Positions 17,055 to 26,269 of a stretch of DNA of 64,000 nt are shown here, in pieces (the first letter of the stretch is position 1; every line of letters starts with the position of its first letter). Below the pieces are notes generated by a model. The model did no database searches. It was not told the DNA's origin and worked only from the letters and a program-made list of their open reading frames with translations. The DNA lies in NCBI GenBank assembly GCA_910575055.1, contig CAJTDC010000006.1, positions 62,001-126,000 of the forward strand. The letters run 5' to 3'. The position numbers were made by a program, and so were the translations under genes. The DNA comes from Clostridia bacterium (GTDB lineage Bacteria > Bacillota > Clostridia > Lachnospirales > Anaerotignaceae).

Positions 17055-19040
17055 ATGGAACAAATAGAACAATTGTCTGTAAATACCATTCGTTTTCTTT
17101 CTGCAGAGGCAATACAAAAAGCAAATAGTGGTCACCCTGGATTGCCATTAGGAGCAGCACCTGCAGCATATGCACTTTGGGCAAAAGAAATGAAACATAA
17201 TCCAGCTAATCCAGATTGGGCAGATAGAGATAGATTTGTGTTATCCGCAGGACATGGTTCAGCAATGTTGTATTCTCTTTTGCATTTATTTGGTTATGGT
17301 TTAACAATAGAAGATTTAAAACAATTTCGCCAAAAAGGTTCTTTGACACCAGGACACCCAGAATATAAATGGACAAAAGGTGTTGAAATTACAACAGGAC
17401 CTTTAGGACAAGGTATAGCAAATGCAGTTGGTTTTGCATTGGCTGAAAAACATTTAGCAGCAAAATTTAATACAGAAGAATATAAAATAGTAGACCATTA
17501 TACATTTGTAATGTGTGGAGATGGTTGTTTGATGGAAGGCGTTTCTTCAGAAGCAGCTTCTTTGGCAGCAACAATGGGATTAGGAAAATTGATATTGCTT
17601 TATGACTCTAATAACATCACAATAGAAGGTAGTACAGATATTGCTTTTACAGAAGATGTATTAAAACGTTTTGAAGCATATGGCTGGCATACACAAGAAG
17701 TAAGTGATGGCACAGATATCAATACTATTGCCAAAGCAATAGAGTTTGCGAAAAAAGAAAAATCAAAACCATCTATTATTAAAATAAATACTATTATTGG
17801 CTATGGTGCACCAAATAAACAAGGTAAAGCATCTGCACACGGAGAGCCTTTAGGAGAAGAAGAAATTAAGGCGGCAAAACAAAATGTAGCTTGGACAGAA
17901 ACAGAGAGTTTTGCTGTACCACAACAAGTGGTAGAACATATGAAAGCATTACAGTTAGAAGGAGCAAAAAAAGAACAAGAGTGGAATACACTTTTTGAAC
18001 AATATAAAAAAGCTAATCCAGAGTTAGCAAAAGAATGGGAAATTTGGCACAATGATAAATTACCAGTAGATTTATTAAATGATGAAGATTATTGGACATA
18101 TGAAGGAGATATTGCTACAAGAGCATCATCTGAAAAAGTATTACAGAAATTGTCAAAAGCAGTACCAAATTTAATGGGTGGTTCTGCGGATTTAGCACCT
18201 TCTAATAAATCTGTTATGAAAGACAGACAATATTATTCTGCACAAACACCAGAAGGAAGTAATATTCATTTTGGTATTAGAGAATTTGCTATGACAGCAA
18301 TGGCAAATGGTATGGCAGCACACGGTGGATTAAGACCATATATTGCAGGATTTTTTGTATTTAGCGATTATATGAAATCTGGTTTGAGAATGTCTGCACT
18401 GATGGAATTGCCTGTTATCAGTATTATGACACACGATAGTATAGGAGTAGGAGAAGATGGCCCTACACATCAGCCAGTAGAACACTTGGCAGCATTGAGA
18501 AGTATGCCAAATTATACTGTATTTCGTCCTTGCGATACAAGAGAAACTGCAGCAGGCTGGTTAGCAGGACTGCTGTCTACAACATCTCCTACAGCATTGG
18601 TATTGACAAGACAAAATCTTCCATTATTAGAAGGCACAGGAAAAGAAGCATTAAAAGGTGCTTATGTGTTGAAAGATTGTGAAGGAACACCAGATATACT
18701 GCTTATGGCAAGCGGTTCAGAAGTAGAACTGATATATAAAGCATATGATGTATTAGCAGACAAAGGTGTAAAAGCAAGAGTAATTAGTATGCCAAGTTTC
18801 GAATTGTTTGAAAAACAACCACAAGAATACAAAGAAAGCGTGTTACCAAATGCAGTAAGAAATAGAGTTGCAGTAGAAGCAGCTTCTTCATTTGGTTGGC
18901 ATAAATATGTAGGATTAGATGGAGAAACTATTACAATAGATGAATTTGGTGCATCTGCTCCTGCAGCAACATTGTTTAAAGAATTTGGTTTTACTGTAGA
19001 AAATGTAGTAGAAACTGCATTAAAAGTAGTAGGCAAATAA
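17055..19040 (+). CDS. tkt: Transketolase
   Basis: Thiamine diphosphate enzyme transferring two-carbon units between pentose and hexose phosphates. Full length at 661 residues. Motifs: [12 protein letters not shown] near the N-terminus, [14 protein letters not shown], the ThDP/Mg site [52 protein letters not shown], and the C-terminal domain. Located 36 bases after the transaldolase-type gene with its own SD (TAGGAGTG); the two cover the non-oxidative pentose phosphate branch. Confidence 0.96.
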   Translation: MEQIEQLSVNTIRFLSAEAIQKANSGHPGLPLGAAPAAYALWAKEMKHNPANPDWADRDRFVLSAGHGSAMLYSLLHLFGYGLTIEDLKQFRQKGSLTPGHPEYKWTKGVEITTGPLGQGIANAVGFALAEKHLAAKFNTEEYKIVDHYTFVMCGDGCLMEGVSSEAASLAATMGLGKLILLYDSNNITIEGSTDIAFTEDVLKRFEAYGWHTQEVSDGTDINTIAKAIEFAKKEKSKPSIIKINTIIGYGAPNKQGKASAHGEPLGEEEIKAAKQNVAWTETESFAVPQQVVEHMKALQLEGAKKEQEWNTLFEQYKKANPELAKEWEIWHNDKLPVDLLNDEDYWTYEGDIATRASSEKVLQKLSKAVPNLMGGSADLAPSNKSVMKDRQYYSAQTPEGSNIHFGIREFAMTAMANGMAAHGGLRPYIAGFFVFSDYMKSGLRMSALMELPVISIMTHDSIGVGEDGPTHQPVEHLAALRSMPNYTVFRPCDTRETAAGWLAGLLSTTSPTALVLTRQNLPLLEGTGKEALKGAYVLKDCEGTPDILLMASGSEVELIYKAYDVLADKGVKARVISMPSFELFEKQPQEYKESVLPNAVRNRVAVEAASSFGWHKYVGLDGETITIDEFGASAPAATLFKEFGFTVENVVETALKVVGK

Positions 19041-19053
19041 AATATAGTGATAG

Positions 19054-19087
19054 AAAAAGGTTTTTAGCATAGCTAAAAGCCTTTTTT
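19054..19087 (+). terminator. Intrinsic terminator after tkt
   Basis: AAGGTTTTTAGC pairs with GCTAAAAGCCTT around ATA and is followed by TTTTT. Confidence 0.8.
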
Positions 19088-19106
19088 AAATAAGGAGAGT
19101 GATAGA

Positions 19107-19661
19107 GTGAGAACATTTATAGGAATTGCTTTAAAAGAAGAAGTAAAACAAACAGTATTTGAAATACAACAGCAATGTCGTCAAATGTGTAAAAAAGGCA
19201 ATTTTACAGAAAAAGACAATTTTCATATGACATTGCATTTTGTAGGAGAAACAAGAGCAGAAGAAATAGAAGATTTAAAACAGGCAATATATGAAACAGC
19301 AATACGAAATAAAACATTTACATTAATATTAAAACAGTTAGGTGTATTTGAAAGAGGACAAACGGGTGTATTGTGGGTAGGTGTAGAAAAAAGTATTGCA
19401 CTTGAACATCTATTTGAGGGACTACAAAGAAGTTTGTCGAAGCAAGGATTTGCACGAGAAAAGAAAAAATTAAGCCCTCATATTACATTAGCAAGACAAG
19501 CAGTACCATATCATTCTTTTGCACAAATGCAAAAGTCCTTGCTTGTAGAACAAAAGGAAATATTAGTAGATAGTATTACATTGTTTGAAAGTGTTAGAAT
19601 AGGGACAAAACTCATATATAGGCCGCTTTTTACAGAAGAATTTCAAAAAAAGAAAATATAA
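19107..19661 (+). CDS. thpR: RNA 2',3'-cyclic phosphodiesterase (2'-5' RNA ligase family)
   Basis: Member of the 2H phosphoesterase family that opens 2',3'-cyclic phosphate ends of RNA. The 184 residues have the two required HxTx motifs: HMTL at 40-43 and HITL at 125-128, roughly 85 residues apart as usual. Start is GTG at 19107 after AGGAGAG. Stand-alone gene between tkt and the acyl-CoA dehydrogenase gene. Confidence 0.92.
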   Translation: MRTFIGIALKEEVKQTVFEIQQQCRQMCKKGNFTEKDNFHMTLHFVGETRAEEIEDLKQAIYETAIRNKTFTLILKQLGVFERGQTGVLWVGVEKSIALEHLFEGLQRSLSKQGFAREKKKLSPHITLARQAVPYHSFAQMQKSLLVEQKEILVDSITLFESVRIGTKLIYRPLFTEEFQKKKI

Positions 19662-19920
19662 TATATGTTAACAAAAAAGTATAAAATATTTCAAAATAAT
19701 TAGAGGATATTTTATAAATAATGTAACAATTACTATAAATTTTATTGCATTTTTTTCAAAACACTATAGAAATTTTTGTGTAAATCATGTATAATGTGAA
19801 TAGATTGGCAAGAAAGGCGATTTTTTTGTATCATAGTAAAATAAAATGATATTTTACTATTTCGATATTTTTTCAAAAATATTGCAATGATTTATTTGTT
19901 TGTCGAAGGAGGACAGTTTT

Positions 19921-21063
19921 ATGGAGTTTAGTTTATCAAAAAAACATTTGTTACTAAGAGATTTGTACAGAAAATTTGCAGAAGAAGAGGTAAAACCTTT
20001 AGCAGAAGAATTAGATGAACAAGAACGTTTCCCTGTGGAAACTGTAAAAAAATTAGCAAGATATGGATTTATGGGTATTCCATTTCCAAAAGAATATGGC
20101 GGTTCTGGAGCAGATAATTTAGCATATTCTATGGCAGTAGAAGAGTTAGGAAAGGTATGTGCTACTACAGCAGTTATTGTTTCTGCACATACTTCATTAT
20201 GTTGCCAGCCTATATTCCAATTTGGTACAGAAGAACAAAAACAAAAATATTTAGTACCATTAGCAAAAGGTGAAAAATTGGGTGCTTTTGGTTTAACAGA
20301 GCCTAGTGCAGGAACAGATGCTTCTATGCAACAAACAAAGGCTGTATTAGATGGTGATGAGTATGTACTGAATGGCACAAAAATATTTATTACAAATGGA
20401 GAATATGCAGATACTTATGTAATTATAGCTATGACAGATATTTCAAAAGGTACAAGAGGTATTTCTGCATTTATAGTAGAAAAAGGTACACCTGGTTTTT
20501 CATTTGGTAAAAAAGAGAGAAAAATGGGTATTAGAGGCTCAGCAACTTGCGAATTAGTGTTTGAAAACTGTCGTATACCAAAAGAAAATATATTAGGAAA
20601 AGAAGGACAAGGCTTTAAAGTTGCTATGCAAACATTAGATGCTGGACGTATTGGTATAGCTTCTCAAGCATTGGGTATTAGTGAAGGTGCTATTGATGAG
20701 TGTATTAAATATGTTATGGAAAGAAAACAGTTTGGCAAAAAAATAGGCCAATTTCAAAATACACAGTTTGAATTAGCAGATATGGCAGCAAAAGTAGAAG
20801 CTGTAAAATTGCTTGTGTATGAAGCAGCTTGTGAAAAAGATGCTCATAGACCTTATAGTCATCTGTCCTCTATGGCAAAATATTTGGCAGGAAGTACAGC
20901 AAGTGATGTAACAAGAAGATGCTTACAATTATTCGGCGGATATGGATATACAAGAGAATATCCTATTGAAAGAATGATGAGAGATGCAAAAATCACTGAA
21001 ATTTATGAAGGTACTTCAGAAGTGCAAAAAATCGTTATTGCAAATTGGTTAAAATTAAAATAA
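19921..21063 (+). CDS. Short-chain (butyryl-type) acyl-CoA dehydrogenase
   Basis: FAD enzyme that interconverts acyl-CoA and enoyl-CoA. The ATG at 19921, nine bases after AAGGAGG, gives 380 residues. Signatures: AFGLTEPSAGTDASMQQT, FITNGEYADTYVI, ERKMGIRGSATCELVFENC, LQLFGGYGYTREYPIERMMRDAKI and the catalytic glutamate E363 in YEGTSE. Overall it matches butyryl-CoA dehydrogenases of butyrate producers, but no crotonase, thiolase or EtfAB gene is linked here, so substrate and pathway are inferred only from family resemblance. Confidence 0.9.
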   Translation: MEFSLSKKHLLLRDLYRKFAEEEVKPLAEELDEQERFPVETVKKLARYGFMGIPFPKEYGGSGADNLAYSMAVEELGKVCATTAVIVSAHTSLCCQPIFQFGTEEQKQKYLVPLAKGEKLGAFGLTEPSAGTDASMQQTKAVLDGDEYVLNGTKIFITNGEYADTYVIIAMTDISKGTRGISAFIVEKGTPGFSFGKKERKMGIRGSATCELVFENCRIPKENILGKEGQGFKVAMQTLDAGRIGIASQALGISEGAIDECIKYVMERKQFGKKIGQFQNTQFELADMAAKVEAVKLLVYEAACEKDAHRPYSHLSSMAKYLAGSTASDVTRRCLQLFGGYGYTREYPIERMMRDAKITEIYEGTSEVQKIVIANWLKLK

Positions 21064-21071
21064 TATTATGT

Positions 21072-21108
21072 AAAAAATGCTACTGTAATACTATAGTAGC
21101 ATTTTTTT
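21072..21108 (+). terminator. Terminator after the acyl-CoA dehydrogenase gene
   Basis: AAAAAATGCTACT and AGTAGCATTTTTTT form a long stem around GTAATACTAT; the T-run follows. The reverse strand could also terminate the small convergent gene beyond it. Confidence 0.85.
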
Positions 21109-21111
21109 GTG

Positions 21112-21399
21112 TCACCAAGTAAGCCAGCCATAAGTGCGATAATCTCTGTTTCTAGGTCTGTAATATGCTTGATGATATAAATTTTGTTTTAACATTCTGC
21201 GAAATTTTCTGTTTGTCATTTTTCGAATGTATTTTGCTTCTTTTTTATACCAATGTCCTGTGATACGATGATGTCTAAAATCTTGGAATGCTTTTTCTCT
21301 GGGATTTCCTCTGCATTGTTTTGGTGCATACATTTTTTTGATAATTTTTTTGTATTGCTGTTGTTCTCAGTATAAAATTTGTTTTTGTGTTTCATTCAT
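21112..21399 (-). pseudogene. Small basic phage-like protein with in-frame stop at codon 11
   Basis: On the minus strand an SD-like AAAGGA precedes ATG at 21399, but codon 11 is TGA (21369-21367). The same frame then continues open for 84 codons to 21112. The next ATG is at 21333 and gives 73 residues rich in Arg, Lys, Tyr and Trp (GNPREKAFQDFRHHRITGHW, ending YGWLTW), but has no ribosome binding site. The sequence resembles small basic proteins I associate with Firmicute prophages; I cannot name a family. Either a pseudogene through one nonsense change or a short protein with an unusual start. Confidence 0.55.
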
Positions 21400-21480
21400 A
21401 TCCTTTCATCAGTATGAGCTTTAGATTTACAAAATATTGTATTTGCTCCATACTTAGAAGAGTGCCATTCTTTCTATCAT
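21392..21480 (-). pseudogene. Decayed small gene upstream of the basic protein
   Basis: A strong SD (AAGGAGG) precedes ATG 21480, but that frame gives only MIERMALF then TAA. One frame over, an open stretch reads SMEQIQYFVNLKLILMKGYE and ends with TGA at 21394-21392, overlapping the next gene's ATG in classic coupled fashion. A single-base shift near 21456 would join them into one small reading frame of about 30 codons. It looks like a frameshifted small gene belonging with its neighbour. Confidence 0.4.
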
Positions 21481-21500
21481 TGAAATCCTCCTTATTATTT

Positions 21501-22085
21501 TTATGATTTTCTTTTTTTTGTTTTTTTCTTTTTAACAGAATAGCCAAAACTCCCTAATTTTTCTCCTAGCGTATAATAACAGCCATGAGAATAACAAATT
21601 GGATTTGTTTTGTTAAAATGAAATTTTCCACTTTGGTCTAAATATTGCTCACTTACAGAAACATTTACTACTTCTGCTAAAAACATATCGTGTGTACCAA
21701 GTGGTATAATATCTTTTACAGAACATTCTATATTGACAGGACTTTCATATATAATAGGAGAAGAAACTTTTGACCCTTTTACAGCAGTTAAATTCATTTC
21801 ATTAAATTTGTCAATATCTCTGCCACTTTTAACACCACAGTAATCACAAGCATAAGCAAGCTTTTTTGTGACTAAATTGATAACAAATTCTCTGTATTGT
21901 TTTATAATGTCATAAGAATAACGAGAATGACGCAATGAAATATATGTCATAGGAGGGTCACTATTTATAGTACCAGTCCAAGCAACTGTAACAATATTTT
22001 TTTCTTTTTCCATATTTCCACAGGAAACCATTACAACAGGTACAGGATAGAGTACTGTGCCTGGTTTCCAATTTTGTTTTTCCAT
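21501..22085 (-). CDS. Flavin reductase family protein (FMN-binding split barrel)
   Basis: 194-residue protein of the flavin reductase-like/flavoredoxin family, binding FMN in a split beta-barrel. Signatures: PVVMVSCG followed by VTVAWTGTINSDPPMTYISL, then KEFVIN-like REFVINLVTKKLAYACDYCGVKSGRDIDKF, and HDMFLAEVVNVSV. The C-terminus is a Lys-rich tail (KKKKTKKRKS). ATG 22085 follows GAAAGGAG on the minus strand. Divergent from the rsmF-like gene. Physiological electron donor and acceptor unknown. Confidence 0.88.
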   Translation of the reverse strand: MEKQNWKPGTVLYPVPVVMVSCGNMEKEKNIVTVAWTGTINSDPPMTYISLRHSRYSYDIIKQYREFVINLVTKKLAYACDYCGVKSGRDIDKFNEMNLTAVKGSKVSSPIIYESPVNIECSVKDIIPLGTHDMFLAEVVNVSVSEQYLDQSGKFHFNKTNPICYSHGCYYTLGEKLGSFGYSVKKKKTKKRKS

Positions 22086-22140
22086 AATTTAACTCCTTTC
22101 AAAAATGGTATTTTTATTATGGTAACTAAAAAAAGAAGTT

Positions 22141-22169
22141 TTGTAAAGAAAAAAGTATTGTAATATAAT
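22141..22169 (+). promoter_or_regulatory. Promoter for the RsmF-type gene
   Basis: TTGTAA (22141-22146), 17-base spacer, TATAAT (22164-22169), then the ATG at 22215. Confidence 0.7.
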
Positions 22170-22214
22170 TATATTTTTTGTATGATATAAAACAAAAAAA
22201 TAGGTGGTTTTGTT

Positions 22215-23561
22215 ATGAATTTACCAGAACAATATGTTAAAAATATGAAAAAACTTTTAGGTGAAAAAGAATTTGAGCAATACTTGAATTGTTTTGAACA
22301 AAAAAGATATGCAGGACTACGTATCAATACGTTAAAATGGAATAAAGAGCAGTTTTTAGAAAAAGGGCTTTTTGATACAGAAAGTGTATATTGGTGTGAC
22401 GAAGGATATTATTACAATGAGCAATTACGTCCAGCAAAACACCCTTATTATGCTGCAGGACTGTATTACATACAAGAACCGAGTGCTATGTCAGCGGCTG
22501 CAATATTACCTGTGAATAAAGGAGAGTGTGTATTGGATATTTGTGCTGCACCAGGAGGAAAAAGTACACAGTTGGGAGCAAAGTTAGGACAAACAGGCGT
22601 GTTGATGTGTAATGACATTAGTGCAGGCAGAACAAAAGCACTTTTAAAAAATATAGAATGTTTTGGCATTACAAATAGTATTGTAATGAGTGAAACACCT
22701 CAAAGACTTTCAGAACATTTTGTACAATATTTTGATAAAATATTGATAGATGCACCGTGTTCTGGAGAAGGTATGTTTCGTAAAGACAAAGATATAATAA
22801 AAAAATGGAATGATGATTTGATAACACATTGTATCAAACAACAGAAAGAAATATTGCAATATTGTGCTATAATGCTAAAAGCAGGTGGTATGATGCTATA
22901 TTCTACTTGTACATTTTCTCCGAAAGAAAATGAATATATCATAAAAGAGTTTTTACAACAACATAAAGAATTTCATATTGTACCCATAGAAATAAAGTGG
23001 GGATTTGAAAAGGGAATGATAGAAGGTTGTGCAAGATTGTTCCCTCATAAAATAAAAGGAGAAGGACATTTTTTGGCATTGCTTCAAAAGAAAACAGAAA
23101 ATACAAAGTTTATATTTGAAACAGAAAAAGAACAAATTGATAATAGAATTTCTCTTTTTTGGGAATTTGAAAAACAAGTGCTAAAACCAAATTGGCAGAA
23201 AATAAAAGGAATTTATAAAATATATGGAGATGATTTGTGTTATATTCCTGAAAATGTACCAATATTAAAAGGGCTTAGAGTGTTAAGAAGCGGCTTACAG
23301 CTAGGAACATTCAAAAAAAATAGATTTGAACCTTCTCATACTTTTGCACTTGCATTAAATAAAAATGATGTTAATTATTGTATTGATTTTAGCTCAAAAC
23401 AAAACGATGTTATAAGATATTTAAAAGGAGAAAGTATTGTTGTAGAACAGCAAAAAGATGGTTGGTGTGTTGTTTGTGTAGATGGCTATACATTGGGCTG
23501 GGCAAAAGTACAAAAAGGAAGATTAAAAAATAAATATCCTGTAAGTTGGAAATGGGAATAA
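22215..23561 (+). CDS. RsmB/RsmF (NOL1/NOP2/sun) family rRNA m5C methyltransferase
   Basis: SAM-dependent rRNA cytosine-C5 methyltransferase. The 448 residues contain a short N-terminal domain (LPEQYVKNMKKLLGEKEFEQ), the SAM site DICAAPGGKSTQLGAKL (about 108-124), the motif DAPCSGEGMFRK (about 179-190) and YSTCTFSPKENE (about 229-240), supplying the two cysteines of the m5C mechanism. The C-terminal region (about 300 on) resembles the RsmF-type PUA-like extension (LRVLRSGLQLGTFKKNRFEP, GWCVVCVDGYTLGWAK). Target cytosine not deducible. Confidence 0.92.
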   Translation: MNLPEQYVKNMKKLLGEKEFEQYLNCFEQKRYAGLRINTLKWNKEQFLEKGLFDTESVYWCDEGYYYNEQLRPAKHPYYAAGLYYIQEPSAMSAAAILPVNKGECVLDICAAPGGKSTQLGAKLGQTGVLMCNDISAGRTKALLKNIECFGITNSIVMSETPQRLSEHFVQYFDKILIDAPCSGEGMFRKDKDIIKKWNDDLITHCIKQQKEILQYCAIMLKAGGMMLYSTCTFSPKENEYIIKEFLQQHKEFHIVPIEIKWGFEKGMIEGCARLFPHKIKGEGHFLALLQKKTENTKFIFETEKEQIDNRISLFWEFEKQVLKPNWQKIKGIYKIYGDDLCYIPENVPILKGLRVLRSGLQLGTFKKNRFEPSHTFALALNKNDVNYCIDFSSKQNDVIRYLKGESIVVEQQKDGWCVVCVDGYTLGWAKVQKGRLKNKYPVSWKWE

Positions 23562-23588
23562 AAAGCACCTGTAAAAACAAGTGCTTTT
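23561..23588 (+). terminator. Terminator after the RsmF-type gene
   Basis: AAAAGCAC and GTGCTTTT flank the loop CTGTAAAAACAA; the short T-run is part of the stem. Confidence 0.65.
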
Positions 23589-23646
23589 GTGAAATGTTGT
23601 ATTATAATTTGTATGTAAATTAGTGAGAGTAACTCCTTCTATACTT

Positions 23647-24099
23647 TTAGAGGGAGTTTACTTTTTTTAAACGGTTTATGTCGTAAGTATGTGATATAAT
23701 AGCAGTATCAAAAGTTTCACTTTTTAGTTTTATAGAAGTAATATCTTCAGACATACTATCAATTTTACTTTCGACATTAGTTAATCTGTCTTCAACATTA
23801 GTTAATCTGTCTTCAACATTAGTTAATCTATCTTCGACATTAGTTAATCTATCTTCGACATTAGTTAATCTGTCTTCAACATTAGTTAATCTATCTTCGA
23901 CGTTAGTTAGTCTATTTTCTACATTAGTTACTCTAGTTTTCACTTCTTGTAAATCAGCTTTCACATCATCTATTTTATCGTTTAAAATAGAATAACTATC
24001 TTTTACAACATCAAGTATTTCTTTCATACTACATTGTATTTGTTCTTTCATAGCTTGTTTTAATTCATCAATGATTTCTGTTTTTTCTTGTTGTGTCAT
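23647..24099 (-). CDS. Coiled-coil protein with eight tandem heptads
   Basis: A 150-residue acidic, entirely helical protein without signal peptide or membrane helix. Residues 1-56 form a heptad-patterned helix (DELKQAMKEQ, KIDDVKADLQEVKTR). Residues 57-112 are eight consecutive 7-residue units: VTNVENR, six LTNVEDR, LTNVESK. The C-terminal 38 residues continue the pattern and end RLKKVNSL. A parallel coiled-coil bundle is expected. Similar repeat stretches occur in phage tail and small Firmicute hypothetical proteins, but no function follows from that. ATG follows AAAGGAG. It is alone between convergent and co-oriented neighbours. Confidence 0.8.
   Translation of the reverse strand: MTQQEKTEIIDELKQAMKEQIQCSMKEILDVVKDSYSILNDKIDDVKADLQEVKTRVTNVENRLTNVEDRLTNVEDRLTNVEDRLTNVEDRLTNVEDRLTNVEDRLTNVESKIDSMSEDITSIKLKSETFDTAIISHTYDINRLKKVNSL
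23771..23938 (-). repeat. Eight tandem 21-bp units encoding the heptads
   Basis: On the plus strand units begin ATTAGTTAATCT and recur every 21 bases; the central ones are nearly identical, differing at G/A positions (GTCTTCAAC versus ATCTTCGAC), the outer ones more diverged. Such a tract can expand or contract by slippage or recombination without shifting the frame. Confidence 0.9.
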
Positions 24100-24194
24100 A
24101 GTAATATGGCTCCTTTCTTTATTTATATTATATCATTTTATTTTGTAATTAAAATATTTTTTAATAGGTTCTACTTTTGTAATATTACTGCATT

Positions 24195-25004
24195 TTATAA
24201 AGGAATGTCTATAAAATAAGGCTGTTGTTTTTCAAAAAGAGTAAATGCTTTCAATCCAGCACTTCGTAACAATTCATAAGCGTCTTTAAAATGAGATGCT
24301 ATATATTCTGGAGAATGAGCATCAGAACCTATTGTGATAATTTCTCCTCCTAATTGTCTATAACGTTTTATAATTTCGATTTTAGGGTGTATGTATCCTA
24401 AACCATATTTAATACCAGAAGTATTGAGTTCTATACCTTTGTCTTTTCTAATTAAAAGTTTTAATATTTCATCAATAATTTCTCTAAATTCATTATAATT
24501 CAAATTTCTATTGTCATAATTACCATAGCGATTGACATAATCCATATGACCATATACATTAAAGCAGTCATAAATTTTAACATTGTTGTACAAATCTTCA
24601 AAATATTCTAAATAAGCATCGTGTTGTGTTTTACCTTCATAAAAAGAATTTCCATAAAGTTCTAGACCTTTTACACAATGAGTAGAACCTATTACAAAAT
24701 CAAATATACCATTATTGTAAAACGCATCAGTTTCTTTTTTTACATGAGACTGCAAACCAAATTCAACACCTTTACGAATAATAATTTTATCACAATATTT
24801 TTGCTGCATATGCTGTATTTTTGTGGTATAAGCATCATAATCCAGCAAAAAAGGAAATTCAGGGTCAGGGTATTGATAATCTAAATGGTCTGTAATAGCA
24901 ATTTCTTTTAAACCAAGTGTGATAGCTTTTTTAATCATATCTTCCATAGCAGTATCACTATCAGAAGAAAAATTTGTGTGCATATGATAATCAGAATAAA
25001 TCAT
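24195..25004 (-). CDS. PHP-domain histidinol-phosphatase (HisK-like)
   Basis: Metal-dependent phosphatase of the PHP superfamily, 269 residues. Metal-binding motifs: DYHMHTNFSSDSD at 4-16, TDHLDYQY near 40, GVEFGLQSHV near 80, GSTHCVKGLE, GHMDYVNRYG, and GSDAHSPEYIASHFKDA near the C-terminus. This matches histidinol-phosphatases of the HisK/HisJ type. No other histidine biosynthesis gene is nearby, so the natural substrate remains inferred. It lies 22 bases downstream of mnmA on the same strand, with SD AGGAGG. Confidence 0.88.
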   Translation of the reverse strand: MIYSDYHMHTNFSSDSDTAMEDMIKKAITLGLKEIAITDHLDYQYPDPEFPFLLDYDAYTTKIQHMQQKYCDKIIIRKGVEFGLQSHVKKETDAFYNNGIFDFVIGSTHCVKGLELYGNSFYEGKTQHDAYLEYFEDLYNNVKIYDCFNVYGHMDYVNRYGNYDNRNLNYNEFREIIDEILKLLIRKDKGIELNTSGIKYGLGYIHPKIEIIKRYRQLGGEIITIGSDAHSPEYIASHFKDAYELLRSAGLKAFTLFEKQQPYFIDIPL

Positions 25005-25026
25005 TTTATTTCCTCCTTAATAAAAA

Positions 25027-26097
25027 TCATTTTGAACAGATAATTGTACCACCACAAGCAACATATTCTCCTTCATAGAATACAACAGCTTGTCCTGGTG
25101 TAATAGCACGCTGAGGTTCATCAAATATACATTCTAATTCTTTTTGATTTTTCATATAAACAGTACACCAAGATTTATTATGATGATAACGTATTTTTGC
25201 CTGTAAACGCATACCATTTTCTATTTTTTCTATTCCCATAAAATTTAGTTTATTAGCATAAAGTGTTTTTTGAAATAGTGCATCATTTTCACAAAGTATT
25301 ACATCATTTTTCTTTGCATCAATGGCGTAAACGTACATAGGTTTGCCAAAAGCAACACCAAGCCCTTTTCTTTGTCCTACTGTGTAATGAATAATTCCTT
25401 TGTGTTTTGCTAATATATTTCCTTCTAAATCTACAAAATTGCCAGAGGGATATGTTTTATTTGTCTGTGCTTGTATAAAGCTACTGTAATCATCATCTGG
25501 TATAAAACAAATTTCTTGACTGTCTGCTTTTTGAGAAATTTTAACATTAATTTGTTCTGCTATTTTTCTGATGTCTTCTTTATGATATGCCCCTATAGGC
25601 ATTAAAGTATATTGTAATTGTTGCTGCGTTAAATTATAAAGAGCATAAGTTTGATCTTTTTTGTCTGTAACAGAAGTTTTTAAAGTATATCGTTGTGTTT
25701 GAGGATGATTTACAATTTGAGCATAATGCCCTGTAGCAATGAAATCAGCACCAATTTGATTTTTAAATTGTAAAAGAGCCTCCCATTTTACACAACGGTT
25801 GCATATGGTACAAGGGTTGGGGGTATGTCCTTGCTGGTATTCCGAAATAAAATAATCAATTACATTTTTTTGAAATTCTTTTCTAAAATCTATAGCAAAA
25901 TAAGGAATATTTAATTGATGAGCAATTTCCCAAGCGTCTTCTTCAGCAGAAGTATTTTGCTTATGTTTTTCAATTTCTTTTGGCAATGCTTGCATAGTAA
26001 CACCTATTACATTATAACCTTGCTGTTTTAATAAATATGCTGCAACGGAACTGTCTACGCCTCCAGACATTCCTACAACGACTGTTTTTTTATTCAT
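25027..26097 (-). CDS. mnmA: tRNA-specific 2-thiouridylase MnmA
   Basis: ATP-dependent enzyme that puts sulfur on U34 of Glu, Gln and Lys tRNAs. The PP-loop GMSGGVDSS is at residues 9-17, catalytic cysteines are C96 (PNPCTICNR) and C197 (QEICFIP), and the central GQRKGLGVAFGKP motif is clear. The ATG at 26097 sits about nine bases after AAAGGTGG; a GTG at 26109 is inside the SD and unlikely. Length 356 residues is normal. Its usual partners nifS-nifU are 10 kb away on the other strand. Confidence 0.95.
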   Translation of the reverse strand: MNKKTVVVGMSGGVDSSVAAYLLKQQGYNVIGVTMQALPKEIEKHKQNTSAEEDAWEIAHQLNIPYFAIDFRKEFQKNVIDYFISEYQQGHTPNPCTICNRCVKWEALLQFKNQIGADFIATGHYAQIVNHPQTQRYTLKTSVTDKKDQTYALYNLTQQQLQYTLMPIGAYHKEDIRKIAEQINVKISQKADSQEICFIPDDDYSSFIQAQTNKTYPSGNFVDLEGNILAKHKGIIHYTVGQRKGLGVAFGKPMYVYAIDAKKNDVILCENDALFQKTLYANKLNFMGIEKIENGMRLQAKIRYHHNKSWCTVYMKNQKELECIFDEPQRAITPGQAVVFYEGEYVACGGTIICSK

Positions 26098-26172
26098 AGT
26101 ATTTTCCACCTTTAATTATTAGTGGTTTTATACTAGCACATTTTACTGCATTTTACAATAAATAACCTTATT

Positions 26173-26235
26173 TATTGATAAAGAGAAAATATTTATTGAA
26201 AAACAATAAAAAAATATTGAAAAACAAAAAATATT
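26173..26235 (+). repeat. Three phased 21-bp direct repeats upstream of the DUF2975 operon
   Basis: TATTGATAAAGAG (26173), TATTGAAAAACAA (26194) and TATTGAAAAACAA (26215) start exactly 21 bases apart, i.e. two helical turns. The third overlaps the -35 hexamer. The placement suggests repeated operator sites on one face of the DNA, possibly for the operon's own helix-turn-helix protein. Confidence 0.6.
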
Positions 26236-26245
26236 GTGCTATAGT
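26217..26245 (+). promoter_or_regulatory. Promoter of the DUF2975-HTH-DUF4173 operon
   Basis: TTGAAA (26217-26222), 17-base spacer ending in the extended element TGC, then TATAGT (26240-26245). ATG is 25 bases further on, after AGGAGG. Confidence 0.75.
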
Positions 26246-26269
26246 ATTGTTAGATAGGAGGAAGAATAA

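Noticed and set aside
21367..21369. TGA decoded as tryptophan or selenocysteine
   Set aside because: TGA ends secG, rplO and truA, tryptophan is always TGG, and no SECIS-like hairpin is evident beyond the TGA.
23771..23938. 21-bp repeats as a CRISPR array
   Set aside because: Units are contiguous with no spacers and lie in frame within a coding sequence.
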